Below, one piece after another: positions 51,108-58,585 of a stretch of DNA of 64,000 nucleotides. A model generated the notes under the pieces. The model worked only from the letters and a program-made list of their open reading frames with translations. It had not been told where the DNA came from and ran no database searches. Within the stretch, counting starts at the first letter, position 1, and the number at the start of each line of letters is the position of its first letter. The DNA lies in assembly GCA_034669145.1 (NCBI GenBank), contig JAXDNY010000261.1:27328-91327 (forward strand), written 5' to 3'. This DNA comes from PALSA-894 sp034669145. GTDB lineage: Bacteria; Pseudomonadota; Alphaproteobacteria; Rhizobiales; Xanthobacteraceae. The position numbers were made by a program, and so were the translations under genes.

Positions 51108-54041
51108 TCAGCATTTTCCGCAGGCCCACATCAGGATCAGGAGCAGCAGCAGCAACAGCAGCAGGCCGAGCAGCCCCCAGCACAGCGTGCATTTCTTCTC
51201 CGCTGGCGGCTCTTCGGGTTTCTTCGGCGTGATCACGACACCCGGCCGGCCCGGCTGGCCGACGACAACGCCCGGTCCACCGAGGGCCGGATCCCACGAA
51301 ACCGGCACCGTGTAGGTCCCGTCGCCATTGTCGCGCACCGGACCGGTGACGAGGGTGCCCGATCCACCGGAGACGTCGATGTCGCGCCCCGGGCCGACAT
51401 TGTTTCCGTACGGATCGCGCGGCGTGATCGTGACCGTGCCGGTGTGCTTTCCGTCGGGCCCCCGCCCGCCGTCCGTCACGACGAAGCCGGTCCGCGTTGG
51501 ATCGACGCTTGCGACAACGTGCGCTGACCACAGCAGCTCGCGCGAGGAGACGCAGTCTTCGCCGTAAACCGCGACGACGTGGAACGTGTAATCGCCTTCG
51601 AGCGTCAGCACGTCCTTCAGGGTGTTGCCGTAGAGGCCACCCGGCTCGAACGAACCACGCGTATGCTCCGGCGTGTTGAGCAGCTCATAGGACGTCGCGG
51701 TATATTTCACGACCGGCTGCCCGGTTCGCCGTTCGATCTGCTGCATCGTGAACTGGCGTGCCGGAATCGTGTCCGGGTCGGGCGGCGGCGTGTGCAGTTT
51801 CTCATGCGAGAGGATGTTGCCGATGCTGGAGTCCGGCCGGGTGATGGTGACTCGCACGGTCGCCTCATCGATCGACGCACCGTTCGGGTAGCCAAGCGAG
51901 ACGAGCGGGTTGATGACGTCGCCGGTGTAGAAGCGGGTGGCGTTGTGTACCTGGCGCAGCACCGGACCGCCGCTGGCGATGACGTTGATGAAGTAGCGCG
52001 TCGCGGGAGCAGGCGGAGGAAACTCGCCGCCCCCGGGCCGCAGCACGGTCACGTTCCAAAGGCCGTCGCGCTCGCCGCCGTGCGGCAGCGGAATACGCAG
52101 GAAGGTCCAGGTGCGCCCGGTCGCGTCGTCGATGCCCGGCGTGGTGGCGAGGATCGCGGCACCGAGCGGGCTGGTGACCTCGATGTACAGGCGCGTGTCG
52201 AGATTGTCCCAGCCCACGACGACCGTGATCGTGTCCTCGCCGCAGACATTGAACGGGTAGGGCTTGGTCGTGCGCTCCCCGTCTGCGAGTTCGAACTCGG
52301 GATCGATCAGCAGCCCGGCCTCGAAGATGTTTCCGAAGGCCTGCGCGAAGAACTTCTCCAGCTTCAGATTGCTGTCCGCGCGCACGTAGCTCCCGCTGTG
52401 CGCGCTCGCCAGGCCGTTCAGCAAGGCCCCGTCGAGGCTGGAGTCGGTGCCGTAGCCGATCGCGTTGAGGCTGATGCCGCTGATCGCGTTCTGCACGTCC
52501 ATCGCGTCGATCATCGGTGGCGTATTCTGCAATCCGTCGGTCAGCAGCAGGATGCTGCGCGGATTGGCCGCCGCCGGCATGTTGGCGCCGGCGAGCTTCA
52601 GGCCGCCGCCGATCGTGGTCGAGCCGCCCGGCGCGAGCGAGCCGACGAGGCCGCCCGAATAGGGCGCGGTCCCGATCAGCGTCTGCTTGTGCGGATTGGT
52701 GGACGTGATCAGCGCGGACTTGAGCTGCGCCGAGGTGCTGAACGAGACGAGGCCGAACTTGTTTCCCGCATCGAGCCGCACAAGCTGGATGAACAGCGAC
52801 GCGGCGTCGCGTGCTTCCTCGATCTTGGGCCGGCCGCTGCCGCCGTCGAGCGACATGCTGCCCGAGCGGTCGATCACCAGCATCACGTCGCGGGTGATGA
52901 CGGGCGTGACGGGCGGCGTGTCGATCGCCTGCAGGATGCTGGCGCTCGGGTAGTAGGTCAGCGCGCTCCCGCTGCACGGGTTGCCGTTTGAAAGTACGCC
53001 GGTGATGCGGCCGGCTGCGTCGAACAGGCCGGAGCCGGAGCTTCCGCCCGACACATGGAAGTTGCTGTGGACCCTGACGTTGCTGGCGTCGCTGCTCAGC
53101 ACCGTGTCGAATGCTGGATGGGGCAGCGACAGCTTCTTCACCGCGCCGTTCGGATGATGCACGCCGAAGACCTGCTGGCCGGCCGCCGGGATATCGTGAC
53201 GCATCTGGATAGACGGCAGTCCGGGCGGCACCTTCAGGCGGATCACGCAATAGTCGACGCCGCCCGAAAAGGTCTGTGCGACGACCTCCTTGGCCTTGAA
53301 GAAGAACGGCGCGAAGCCCGGCAGGATCGTGCCGTCGCAGGCCACTTCGTAATTGAAGATGATCGAGGTCGACTTCACGTGTTCGACGGGATCGGCCATG
53401 CAGTGACCGGCCGTGACCACGAGATCAGGGCCGATCAGCGTTACCGAACATGTCGAAAGATGATCGCCGTCGGCGTGAACGAACATGCCGACGCTGCGCG
53501 CAACCTTGTAGCGGATGTCGCCGGTGTCGGTGACGCAGAGCAGGTTCTCCCAGTTGGGAGGCGGCGAGCAGAACCAGAACGGGTCGTAGTGGTTCGGCTC
53601 CTTGTATTTGCTGGCGGCGTCGAGATCGACGAGGAACGGGTCACAGTTCGAGATCGACGTCGGATCCTGCTCGCCAGCGTGTTGTTCGCCGCGCCCGTAT
53701 TTGTCGAGGATGACGCCGCCGTTCGCGGCGCCGTTGGTGATATATTTGATCGTCGCGTTGCCGCCCGGCATCGCGTTGACGTTGATCGGGCGCGTCCAGA
53801 ATTCCGCGCCGTCTGCGGACGTGAAGATGTCGGTGTCGTAGCCGAGCGGCACCTCGACGCGGTTGCTGGCTGGCAGCACCGCGTTGCGGAAATGCAGGAT
53901 GACGAACTTGATCTTGCCGATCGGCGGATTGGCCGGCGTTATTTCCGCGATCCAGGTGTTCGGCGACGCCGCAGCCTGCCCGGAATCGGGACCGATGGTA
54001 AGCGGGCCGAATGGCTGAACGGTTCCGGTGACGTGTGACAT
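51108..54041 (-). CDS. Trypsin-like protease/VWA protein with C-terminal membrane tail
   Basis: A 977-residue multidomain protein. Residues 1-180 are unassigned beta-rich sequence; no signal peptide is visible. About 185-375: trypsin-fold protease with triad His213 (VVTAGHC), Asp263 (GGVDYCVIRL) and Ser335 in GGSSGSGLF, as in lysyl-endopeptidase-like enzymes. About 383-575: von Willebrand A domain with full MIDAS, D391-x-S393-x-S395, Thr475/476 and Asp502. About 585-845: two or more beta-sandwich regions (GEDTITVVVGWDNLDTRLY resembles a calcium-activated-channel-type VWA tail). About 850-935: Ig-like repeat. The end is a Leu-rich membrane segment (955-973) bracketed by CTLC and CGKC. Transcribed alone. 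Confidence 0.82.
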   Translation of the reverse strand: MSHVTGTVQPFGPLTIGPDSGQAAASPNTWIAEITPANPPIGKIKFVILHFRNAVLPASNRVEVPLGYDTDIFTSADGAEFWTRPINVNAMPGGNATIKYITNGAANGGVILDKYGRGEQHAGEQDPTSISNCDPFLVDLDAASKYKEPNHYDPFWFCSPPPNWENLLCVTDTGDIRYKVARSVGMFVHADGDHLSTCSVTLIGPDLVVTAGHCMADPVEHVKSTSIIFNYEVACDGTILPGFAPFFFKAKEVVAQTFSGGVDYCVIRLKVPPGLPSIQMRHDIPAAGQQVFGVHHPNGAVKKLSLPHPAFDTVLSSDASNVRVHSNFHVSGGSSGSGLFDAAGRITGVLSNGNPCSGSALTYYPSASILQAIDTPPVTPVITRDVMLVIDRSGSMSLDGGSGRPKIEEARDAASLFIQLVRLDAGNKFGLVSFSTSAQLKSALITSTNPHKQTLIGTAPYSGGLVGSLAPGGSTTIGGGLKLAGANMPAAANPRSILLLTDGLQNTPPMIDAMDVQNAISGISLNAIGYGTDSSLDGALLNGLASAHSGSYVRADSNLKLEKFFAQAFGNIFEAGLLIDPEFELADGERTTKPYPFNVCGEDTITVVVGWDNLDTRLYIEVTSPLGAAILATTPGIDDATGRTWTFLRIPLPHGGERDGLWNVTVLRPGGGEFPPPAPATRYFINVIASGGPVLRQVHNATRFYTGDVINPLVSLGYPNGASIDEATVRVTITRPDSSIGNILSHEKLHTPPPDPDTIPARQFTMQQIERRTGQPVVKYTATSYELLNTPEHTRGSFEPGGLYGNTLKDVLTLEGDYTFHVVAVYGEDCVSSRELLWSAHVVASVDPTRTGFVVTDGGRGPDGKHTGTVTITPRDPYGNNVGPGRDIDVSGGSGTLVTGPVRDNGDGTYTVPVSWDPALGGPGVVVGQPGRPGVVITPKKPEEPPAEKKCTLCWGLLGLLLLLLLLLILMWACGKC

Positions 54042-54139
54042 CGCCGATCTCCATGCCGCCTGGTTAGGCTAAGGTAGCATGTTTTTGACGTGCAACCAAA
54101 AGAAAATAACCGGACGGCTGCGCGAAGGTCCAATCCATG

Positions 54140-54162
54140 AAAAAAGCCGGCAGAGCGCCGGC
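54140..54162 (-). terminator. Rho-independent terminator after L,D-transpeptidase gene
   Basis: On the minus strand GCCGGC (54162-54157), loop GCTCT, GCCGGC (54151-54146), followed by six T (54145-54140). It lies 26 bases past the stop of the transpeptidase gene. Confidence 0.8.
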
Positions 54163-54188
54163 CTTCCATCGGCATCGCGCAGGGAAGG

Positions 54189-54785
54189 TCAGCGCATCAC
54201 GATGACCTTCGCGCCCACCTTCACGCGGCCGTAAAGGTCGATCACGTCGTCGTTCATCAGGCGGAAACAGCCCGACGATACCGCCTGTCCGATCGTCTCC
54301 GGCTCGTTCGATCCATGGATGCGGTAGAGCGAGGAGCCGAGATACATCGCGCGCGCACCCAGCGGATTGTCCGGCCCGCCCTTCATGAAGCGCGGCAGAT
54401 CGGGGCGGCGCTTGAGCATCTGCGAAGGCGGCGTCCAGTCCGGCCATTCCTTCTTGGCGACGACCTTCGTCGTGCCCGCCCAGGTGAAGCCAACGCGGCC
54501 GACGCCGATGCCGTATTTCAGGGCCGTGCCGTTGTCCTGCACGAGATAGAGGCGGCGCTCGGTCGTGTTCACGATGATGGTGCCGGGCGCGTGGCCGGCC
54601 GGCGCCGTGACCGTCTCGCGCTTGATCGCGCCGACATACGACATGCCGCCGAGGAATTCGTAGCGCTTGGTGCCGAGCTGACCGCCCGAGTAACGGCCGT
54701 CCGGATCGCCCAGATGCTGGGCTTGCGCGGCGGCGGCGCCCAGAAGTGAGAGCGCGATTGAGGCGGCAGCGACTCGCAAGTGCAT
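54189..54785 (-). CDS. L,D-transpeptidase (ErfK/YbiS family)
   Basis: Periplasmic cell-wall enzyme of 198 residues. Signal peptide about 1-22 (MHLRVAAASIALSLLGAAAAQA). Catalytic YkuD domain about 65-198: IIVNTTERRLYLVQDNGTALKYGIGVG, then the active-site motif HGSNEPETIGQAVSSGCFRLMNDDVIDLY with the Cys nucleophile and the upstream His. These enzymes make 3-3 cross-links in peptidoglycan or attach outer-membrane lipoproteins or porins to it. A 24-base tandem duplication lies upstream of the start. It has its own terminator, so it is monocistronic. Confidence 0.93.
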   Translation of the reverse strand: MHLRVAAASIALSLLGAAAAQAQHLGDPDGRYSGGQLGTKRYEFLGGMSYVGAIKRETVTAPAGHAPGTIIVNTTERRLYLVQDNGTALKYGIGVGRVGFTWAGTTKVVAKKEWPDWTPPSQMLKRRPDLPRFMKGGPDNPLGARAMYLGSSLYRIHGSNEPETIGQAVSSGCFRLMNDDVIDLYGRVKVGAKVIVMR

Positions 54786-54843
54786 CGAAAAACCCTCAGA
54801 TATTCAATAGCTTCAGGCTGGCCGCGCGCCCCCGGCAACCCGC

Positions 54844-54891
54844 CCTTGCGTCAGACAGGCCATAATTCCTTGCGTCAGACAGGCCATAATT
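54844..54891. repeat. 24-bp perfect tandem duplication
   Basis: Two identical 24-base units (54844-54867 and 54868-54891), each beginning CCTTGCGTCAGACAGG and ending CCATAATT. It sits 59 bases upstream of the transpeptidase start and 126 bases past the tRNA 3' end. Confidence 0.85.
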
Positions 54892-55016
54892 CGCGAAAGG
54901 CGGCAACCGAAATGTGGCGCCGCGCGGTCCGCTTTTCGGCCGCTGTGGCACGGAGGACACCTGCGGTTCCAATGTCCCGCGCAGCCGGCGCCTGAATGAG
55001 GATGCACAGACGGCAA

Positions 55017-55091
55017 TGGTGGGCGCTATAGGGATTGAACCTATGACCTCTCCCGTGTGAAGGGAACGCTCTCCCGCTGAGCTAAGCGCCC
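55017..55091 (-). tRNA. tRNA-Val (anticodon CAC)
   Basis: Cloverleaf read on the minus strand: acceptor GGGCGCT/AGCGCCC, D arm GCTC-AGCGGGA-GAGC, anticodon arm TTCCC-TTCACAC-GGGAG with anticodon CAC (reads GTG), 5-base variable loop, T arm ATAGG-TTCAATC-CCTAT. Discriminator A is followed by an encoded CCA. All stems pair fully except ordinary GU/AU pairs. No other RNA gene is seen nearby. Confidence 0.95.
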
Positions 55092-55172
55092 GAAAGCCTT
55101 GGTCGATGCGGCCGCTGTTTAAGGGGCGGCGCGGACCGGTGTCAACCAAACACGGGCCTCTGCCGTGAGCCA

Positions 55173-55613
55173 TCAGCGCAGCGGCGGCTTTGCGGGCTGC
55201 TTTGGCCGTCCGCCCCGCTTCTTCGCGGGAGCAGGGGGCGGGGCCGGCTCGAGCTGCGCGTAGACCGGATTGGGCGCGACTTCGGCCGTGGGTGCTCCGC
55301 CCACATCCCCATCGGAGCGGAAATTCTCGACACTGCGCGGGCGCACCGGCACGACTTGCGGAACGTAGCCGTTGAGCGAGTAATTAACGGTGAACTCGCG
55401 GTCGGCCGGAACCGGGAGCATGCAGGGCGTGCGGCAACTCGGACCAAGCGAGGTCTTGGCGTCGGCGCCCGGCGGGTCGGATTCAATGGTCAGCGAGACG
55501 TTCGCGCCGCCGGACAGGCTGCTCGGAACCCAGTCCCAGCTCGGCGTCCATGAGGAGCACCCGGCGGTCAACAGGGCGCCGCCGATGGCGCATACGCGTA
55601 CAAGAGATCTCAT
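55173..55613 (-). CDS. PEGA-like lipoprotein
   Basis: A 146-residue lipoprotein of unknown function. The leader MRSLVRVCAIGGALLTAGCSS has a lipobox (LTAGC) with Cys19. The following domain VSLTIESDPPGADAKTSLGPSCRTPCMLPVPADREFTVNYSLNGY is a PEGA-type surface motif with two cysteines likely in a disulfide. The C terminus is Pro/Lys rich (PAPPPAPAKKRGGRPK), a form that often contacts peptidoglycan. The frame extends upstream to 55739, but starting at ATG 55613 puts the lipobox in the right place. It lies downstream of the soluble chemoreceptor gene on the same strand. Confidence 0.72.
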   Translation of the reverse strand: MRSLVRVCAIGGALLTAGCSSWTPSWDWVPSSLSGGANVSLTIESDPPGADAKTSLGPSCRTPCMLPVPADREFTVNYSLNGYVPQVVPVRPRSVENFRSDGDVGGAPTAEVAPNPVYAQLEPAPPPAPAKKRGGRPKQPAKPPLR

Positions 55614-55751
55614 TGCTGCAACTGCGTCCCCGGTCGCCCCCCGGCTGCTCGCCCGGGCTGACCATACGGGGAGGCCGTTCGCGGTGCAACCAGACTCGCG
55701 TGGTTGGGTGGGGGATTTCATCGCAACATTTCCTCCCAAGTCCTTGGGATA

Positions 55752-57527
55752 TCAAATTTTATAGGCTGTGCGGAAACCGCCCCAATGTTTGCCGAACACG
55801 CGTACCGGCGCATCGATCTCGCGCATCATGATCACCACGCCATTGCCCATGTCGCGCGCGTAGCTCTGGATCAGGTACGGGCGCACGTTGCGCGCCGCGC
55901 TCAAGCCCGCGCGATCGTCGAAGATGCGGCGGTTGCGGCAGTTCGCCGTGTTCCACGCAAGCTCGCCCGGCTTCTGCGGCCTGGAATAGATGGTGTTGTG
56001 CACCGGCAAGTAGCCGTTGCGGTCGACCGCCGCGCAGAAAATCATCCGCTTGTCGTCGGCGAGCAGCGGTTCCTGAATATCGGGCAGGAGGCCTTCCAGC
56101 ACGTCGAGCGAGCGGGTGCGGAACTGAATCGGGTCGCTACCGTCGATCGGCACATACTCGGTATCGAACAGCGCCTCGCGCGTCAGCGTGCCGGCGCTCA
56201 CGGCTTCCTCGAACGCCATCGAGACCATCGCGGCCGCATCGACCGCGCGATCGACGAACTCCTGATTTTCCGCCCTGATGGCGGCGAGCCGCTCATGCAG
56301 CGCGCTCTCCGCGTCCGCCTCCAGCGCGGTGAATTCCACATGCAGGCCGAGGGTCGAGCGCCCGACGATCCGCGCGCGTCCATGTCCGATGCCGGACAGA
56401 TCCGCCTCGACCGATGCGCCGATGGTGAACTTCTCGCCGTCCGCGCTGCGTACCAGCATCCCGCCCTCGGAGAGGTCCACGGTCTGCCCGCGGATTTCGC
56501 GGCTTCCCTGCCGCAGCACCACCGCGAGATCGCACGGCAGCCGGTCATGGCGGCGCCGGTCGCCGATCTCGGTCTGGCGCAGGAACGTGACGAAGCGCGT
56601 CTGCAGCCGCGCGGCCAGGTTCGCGGCATCCTGGCCGGAGCGGTCGATTGCGGCGCCGCTCTGGTCGGCGCGCGCGGACGCCACCTTGATCTCCGCCGCG
56701 CTCTCCGTCACCGAACTGACGAAGCGCGAGGAATCGGCCGCGCTGCGCGAAAGCTCGCCGGTCGTCGCGATCTGCTCTTCGATCGCGCTCGCGACCGCCG
56801 CGAACACCGGCCGGATCGCGGCGATCGCCTGCATGATGCGGTTCACGGCCGCGATCGATTCCTGCGAGTCGCGCTGCAACTGGTCGATCTTGCGGCCGAT
56901 TTCTTCCGTGGCGTTCTGCGTCGCGCTCGAGAGCGCTTTGACTTCGCTCGCCACCACGGCAAACCCGCGCCCCGCATCGCCCGCGCGCACCGCCTCGATC
57001 GTGGCGTTGAGCGCGAGCAGATTGGTCTGCTTGGCGATGGCCGAGATCAGGCTCACCACGTTGCCGATTTCCGCCGAGGATGCTTTCAGGCCGTCGACGC
57101 TCTTTCCGGCTGCCGCCGCCGCATGACCGGCATCGTCCGTCAGCGTGCCGGCTTCGCGCACCTGCCGGCCGATCTCTTCCGACGATTGCGCGAATTGCTC
57201 GGTCGCGGACGCGAGGTGCGTCGCGTTCCCGGTTGCTTCCTCGGCAAGCGCCTCGAGCGATCCGCTTTGTCCGCGGATGACGCCGAGCAGCTCGGATGTC
57301 GTGCGCGTTCCGCCGCGCACCGCAGCGGAGGCGCGCTGCACGTCGCGGATCATCGCCGCAAGGTCGGTCTCGATCAGGTCGATGGTTTCGCGGATCGCCG
57401 AGAAACCCGTCTGCGATTGATCGACATCCATATCCGGCATCGTCGAAGGAGCGTCGGCAGCGGACAGCACGGCGCCGTCCTCGGCATCGCGGCGGCGGGT
57501 CAGAAAATCCAGAATGTTCGGGAGCAT
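55752..57527 (-). CDS. Soluble chemoreceptor with internal PilZ domain
   Basis: A 591-residue methyl-accepting chemotaxis protein with no membrane segment, so cytoplasmic. Residues about 40-310: coiled-coil signalling domain with tip ISAIAKQTNLLALNATIEAVRAGDAGRGFAVVASEVKALS in parts (161-200). About 318-405: PilZ with R325xxxR329 and DLSEGG (351-356), both c-di-GMP motifs. About 410-591: a C-terminal alpha/beta sensor, possibly Cache-like, ending HWGGFRTAYKI. Having the sensor at the C terminus behind a PilZ is unusual for an MCP. A perfect CtrA consensus lies 89 bases before the start. The gph gene is upstream on the same strand. Confidence 0.88.
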   Translation of the reverse strand: MLPNILDFLTRRRDAEDGAVLSAADAPSTMPDMDVDQSQTGFSAIRETIDLIETDLAAMIRDVQRASAAVRGGTRTTSELLGVIRGQSGSLEALAEEATGNATHLASATEQFAQSSEEIGRQVREAGTLTDDAGHAAAAAGKSVDGLKASSAEIGNVVSLISAIAKQTNLLALNATIEAVRAGDAGRGFAVVASEVKALSSATQNATEEIGRKIDQLQRDSQESIAAVNRIMQAIAAIRPVFAAVASAIEEQIATTGELSRSAADSSRFVSSVTESAAEIKVASARADQSGAAIDRSGQDAANLAARLQTRFVTFLRQTEIGDRRRHDRLPCDLAVVLRQGSREIRGQTVDLSEGGMLVRSADGEKFTIGASVEADLSGIGHGRARIVGRSTLGLHVEFTALEADAESALHERLAAIRAENQEFVDRAVDAAAMVSMAFEEAVSAGTLTREALFDTEYVPIDGSDPIQFRTRSLDVLEGLLPDIQEPLLADDKRMIFCAAVDRNGYLPVHNTIYSRPQKPGELAWNTANCRNRRIFDDRAGLSAARNVRPYLIQSYARDMGNGVVIMMREIDAPVRVFGKHWGGFRTAYKI

Positions 57528-57615
57528 GAATGATACCGGCGAAGGCGCGTGCGGCCGTGACGGCGCGCCAAAGCGCTTCGCGCCAGCGACGGTTATCTCG
57601 GTAAACGCTTACTTA

Positions 57616-57634
57616 ATGGTTAACCCAAGCTTAA
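57616..57634 (-). promoter_or_regulatory. Perfect CtrA box upstream of soluble chemoreceptor
   Basis: Read on the minus strand: TTAA-GCTTGGG-TTAACCAT, an exact match to the alphaproteobacterial CtrA consensus TTAA-N7-TTAACCAT. It lies 89 bases upstream of the chemoreceptor start at 57527, in the 117-base gap after gph. Confidence 0.7.
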
Positions 57635-57644
57635 AGCGCGAAGC

Positions 57645-58322
57645 TCAGGTCTTGAGCGAGACCAGCTCCATCACGGCCGCCGGCAGCGCGTCGAAATGGC
57701 TGATCAGCCGGTCGGCGCCCAACTCGGCGGGCGCTATGTCGGTGTACCCGAAGTCGACCGCGATCACCGGCACGCCAGCGCCTTTCGCGGTTGCGACATC
57801 CGTCATCGAGTCGCCGACCATCACGGCGTGACCGGTATCGCCGCCCGCCCGTCCGATGGTGAGGCGCAGCATGTCCGGGTCCGGCTTGCGCATCGCAAAG
57901 GTGTCCTGCCCGCAGATCGCCACGAAACGGGAGCTAAGGCTTAGCGTGTCGAGCAACCGCACCGAAAGCCATTCGAGCTTGTTGGTGCAGACCGCGAGGC
58001 GGCAGCCTTGTGCGGCCAGCGCGTCGAGCGCCCTTTCCAGCCCCGGAAACGGCCGCGATCGGTCCGCGATGTGTGCGGCGTAAACCTCAAGGTATTCGCC
58101 GAACAACTGGTCGATCTCGTCCGGGGGAAGCTGCACGCCCTTGGTTGCAAGCCCGCGCACCAGCAGCGGCTTCACCCCGGCGCCGATCATCGAGCGCGCT
58201 TGGTCGAAGTCCACGGGCGCAACGTCGTGACGGGCAAGAATGACGTTGAGCGTGCCGATCAGGTCGGGCGCGGTGTCGACCAGCGTTCCGTCGAGGTCGA
58301 ACACGATGGTTGGGGCGGGCAT
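57645..58322 (-). CDS. gph: Phosphoglycolate phosphatase
   Basis: HAD-superfamily phosphatase of 225 residues that removes phosphate from 2-phosphoglycolate formed by DNA repair or Rubisco oxygenation. Motif I VFDLDGTLVDTAPDL, motif II VCTNKLEW, motif III with Lys in FAMRKPDPDML and motif IV VGDSMTDVATA are all present, with a helical C1 cap between I and II. The length and the APDL-type motif I suit Gph. It is read toward the soluble chemoreceptor gene but a CtrA box separates them. Confidence 0.88.
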   Translation of the reverse strand: MPAPTIVFDLDGTLVDTAPDLIGTLNVILARHDVAPVDFDQARSMIGAGVKPLLVRGLATKGVQLPPDEIDQLFGEYLEVYAAHIADRSRPFPGLERALDALAAQGCRLAVCTNKLEWLSVRLLDTLSLSSRFVAICGQDTFAMRKPDPDMLRLTIGRAGGDTGHAVMVGDSMTDVATAKGAGVPVIAVDFGYTDIAPAELGADRLISHFDALPAAVMELVSLKT

Positions 58323-58585
58323 GCGGCAGCGCTAGCGCGGGGCAGGGGGCGAGGCAAGGCGTAACGCATCGAGGCGCAATCGCAGGCAATCCGGGGAGTA
58401 GACGGGAAAGCTCACTCGTTTCGGGGACAACTACGTAGAAGTACAGACGAAAACTGCAATCAAGCGTTAATGGCACTTGCAATAGGCTCCGCCGCGAATG
58501 CCGGTTTGAAGCGAACGGTGTCACTGTCGAGGTAGGGACTCGATGTTCAAGGCGTGCTTCCCAAGTCGCTCAGGATGTACCGCTT

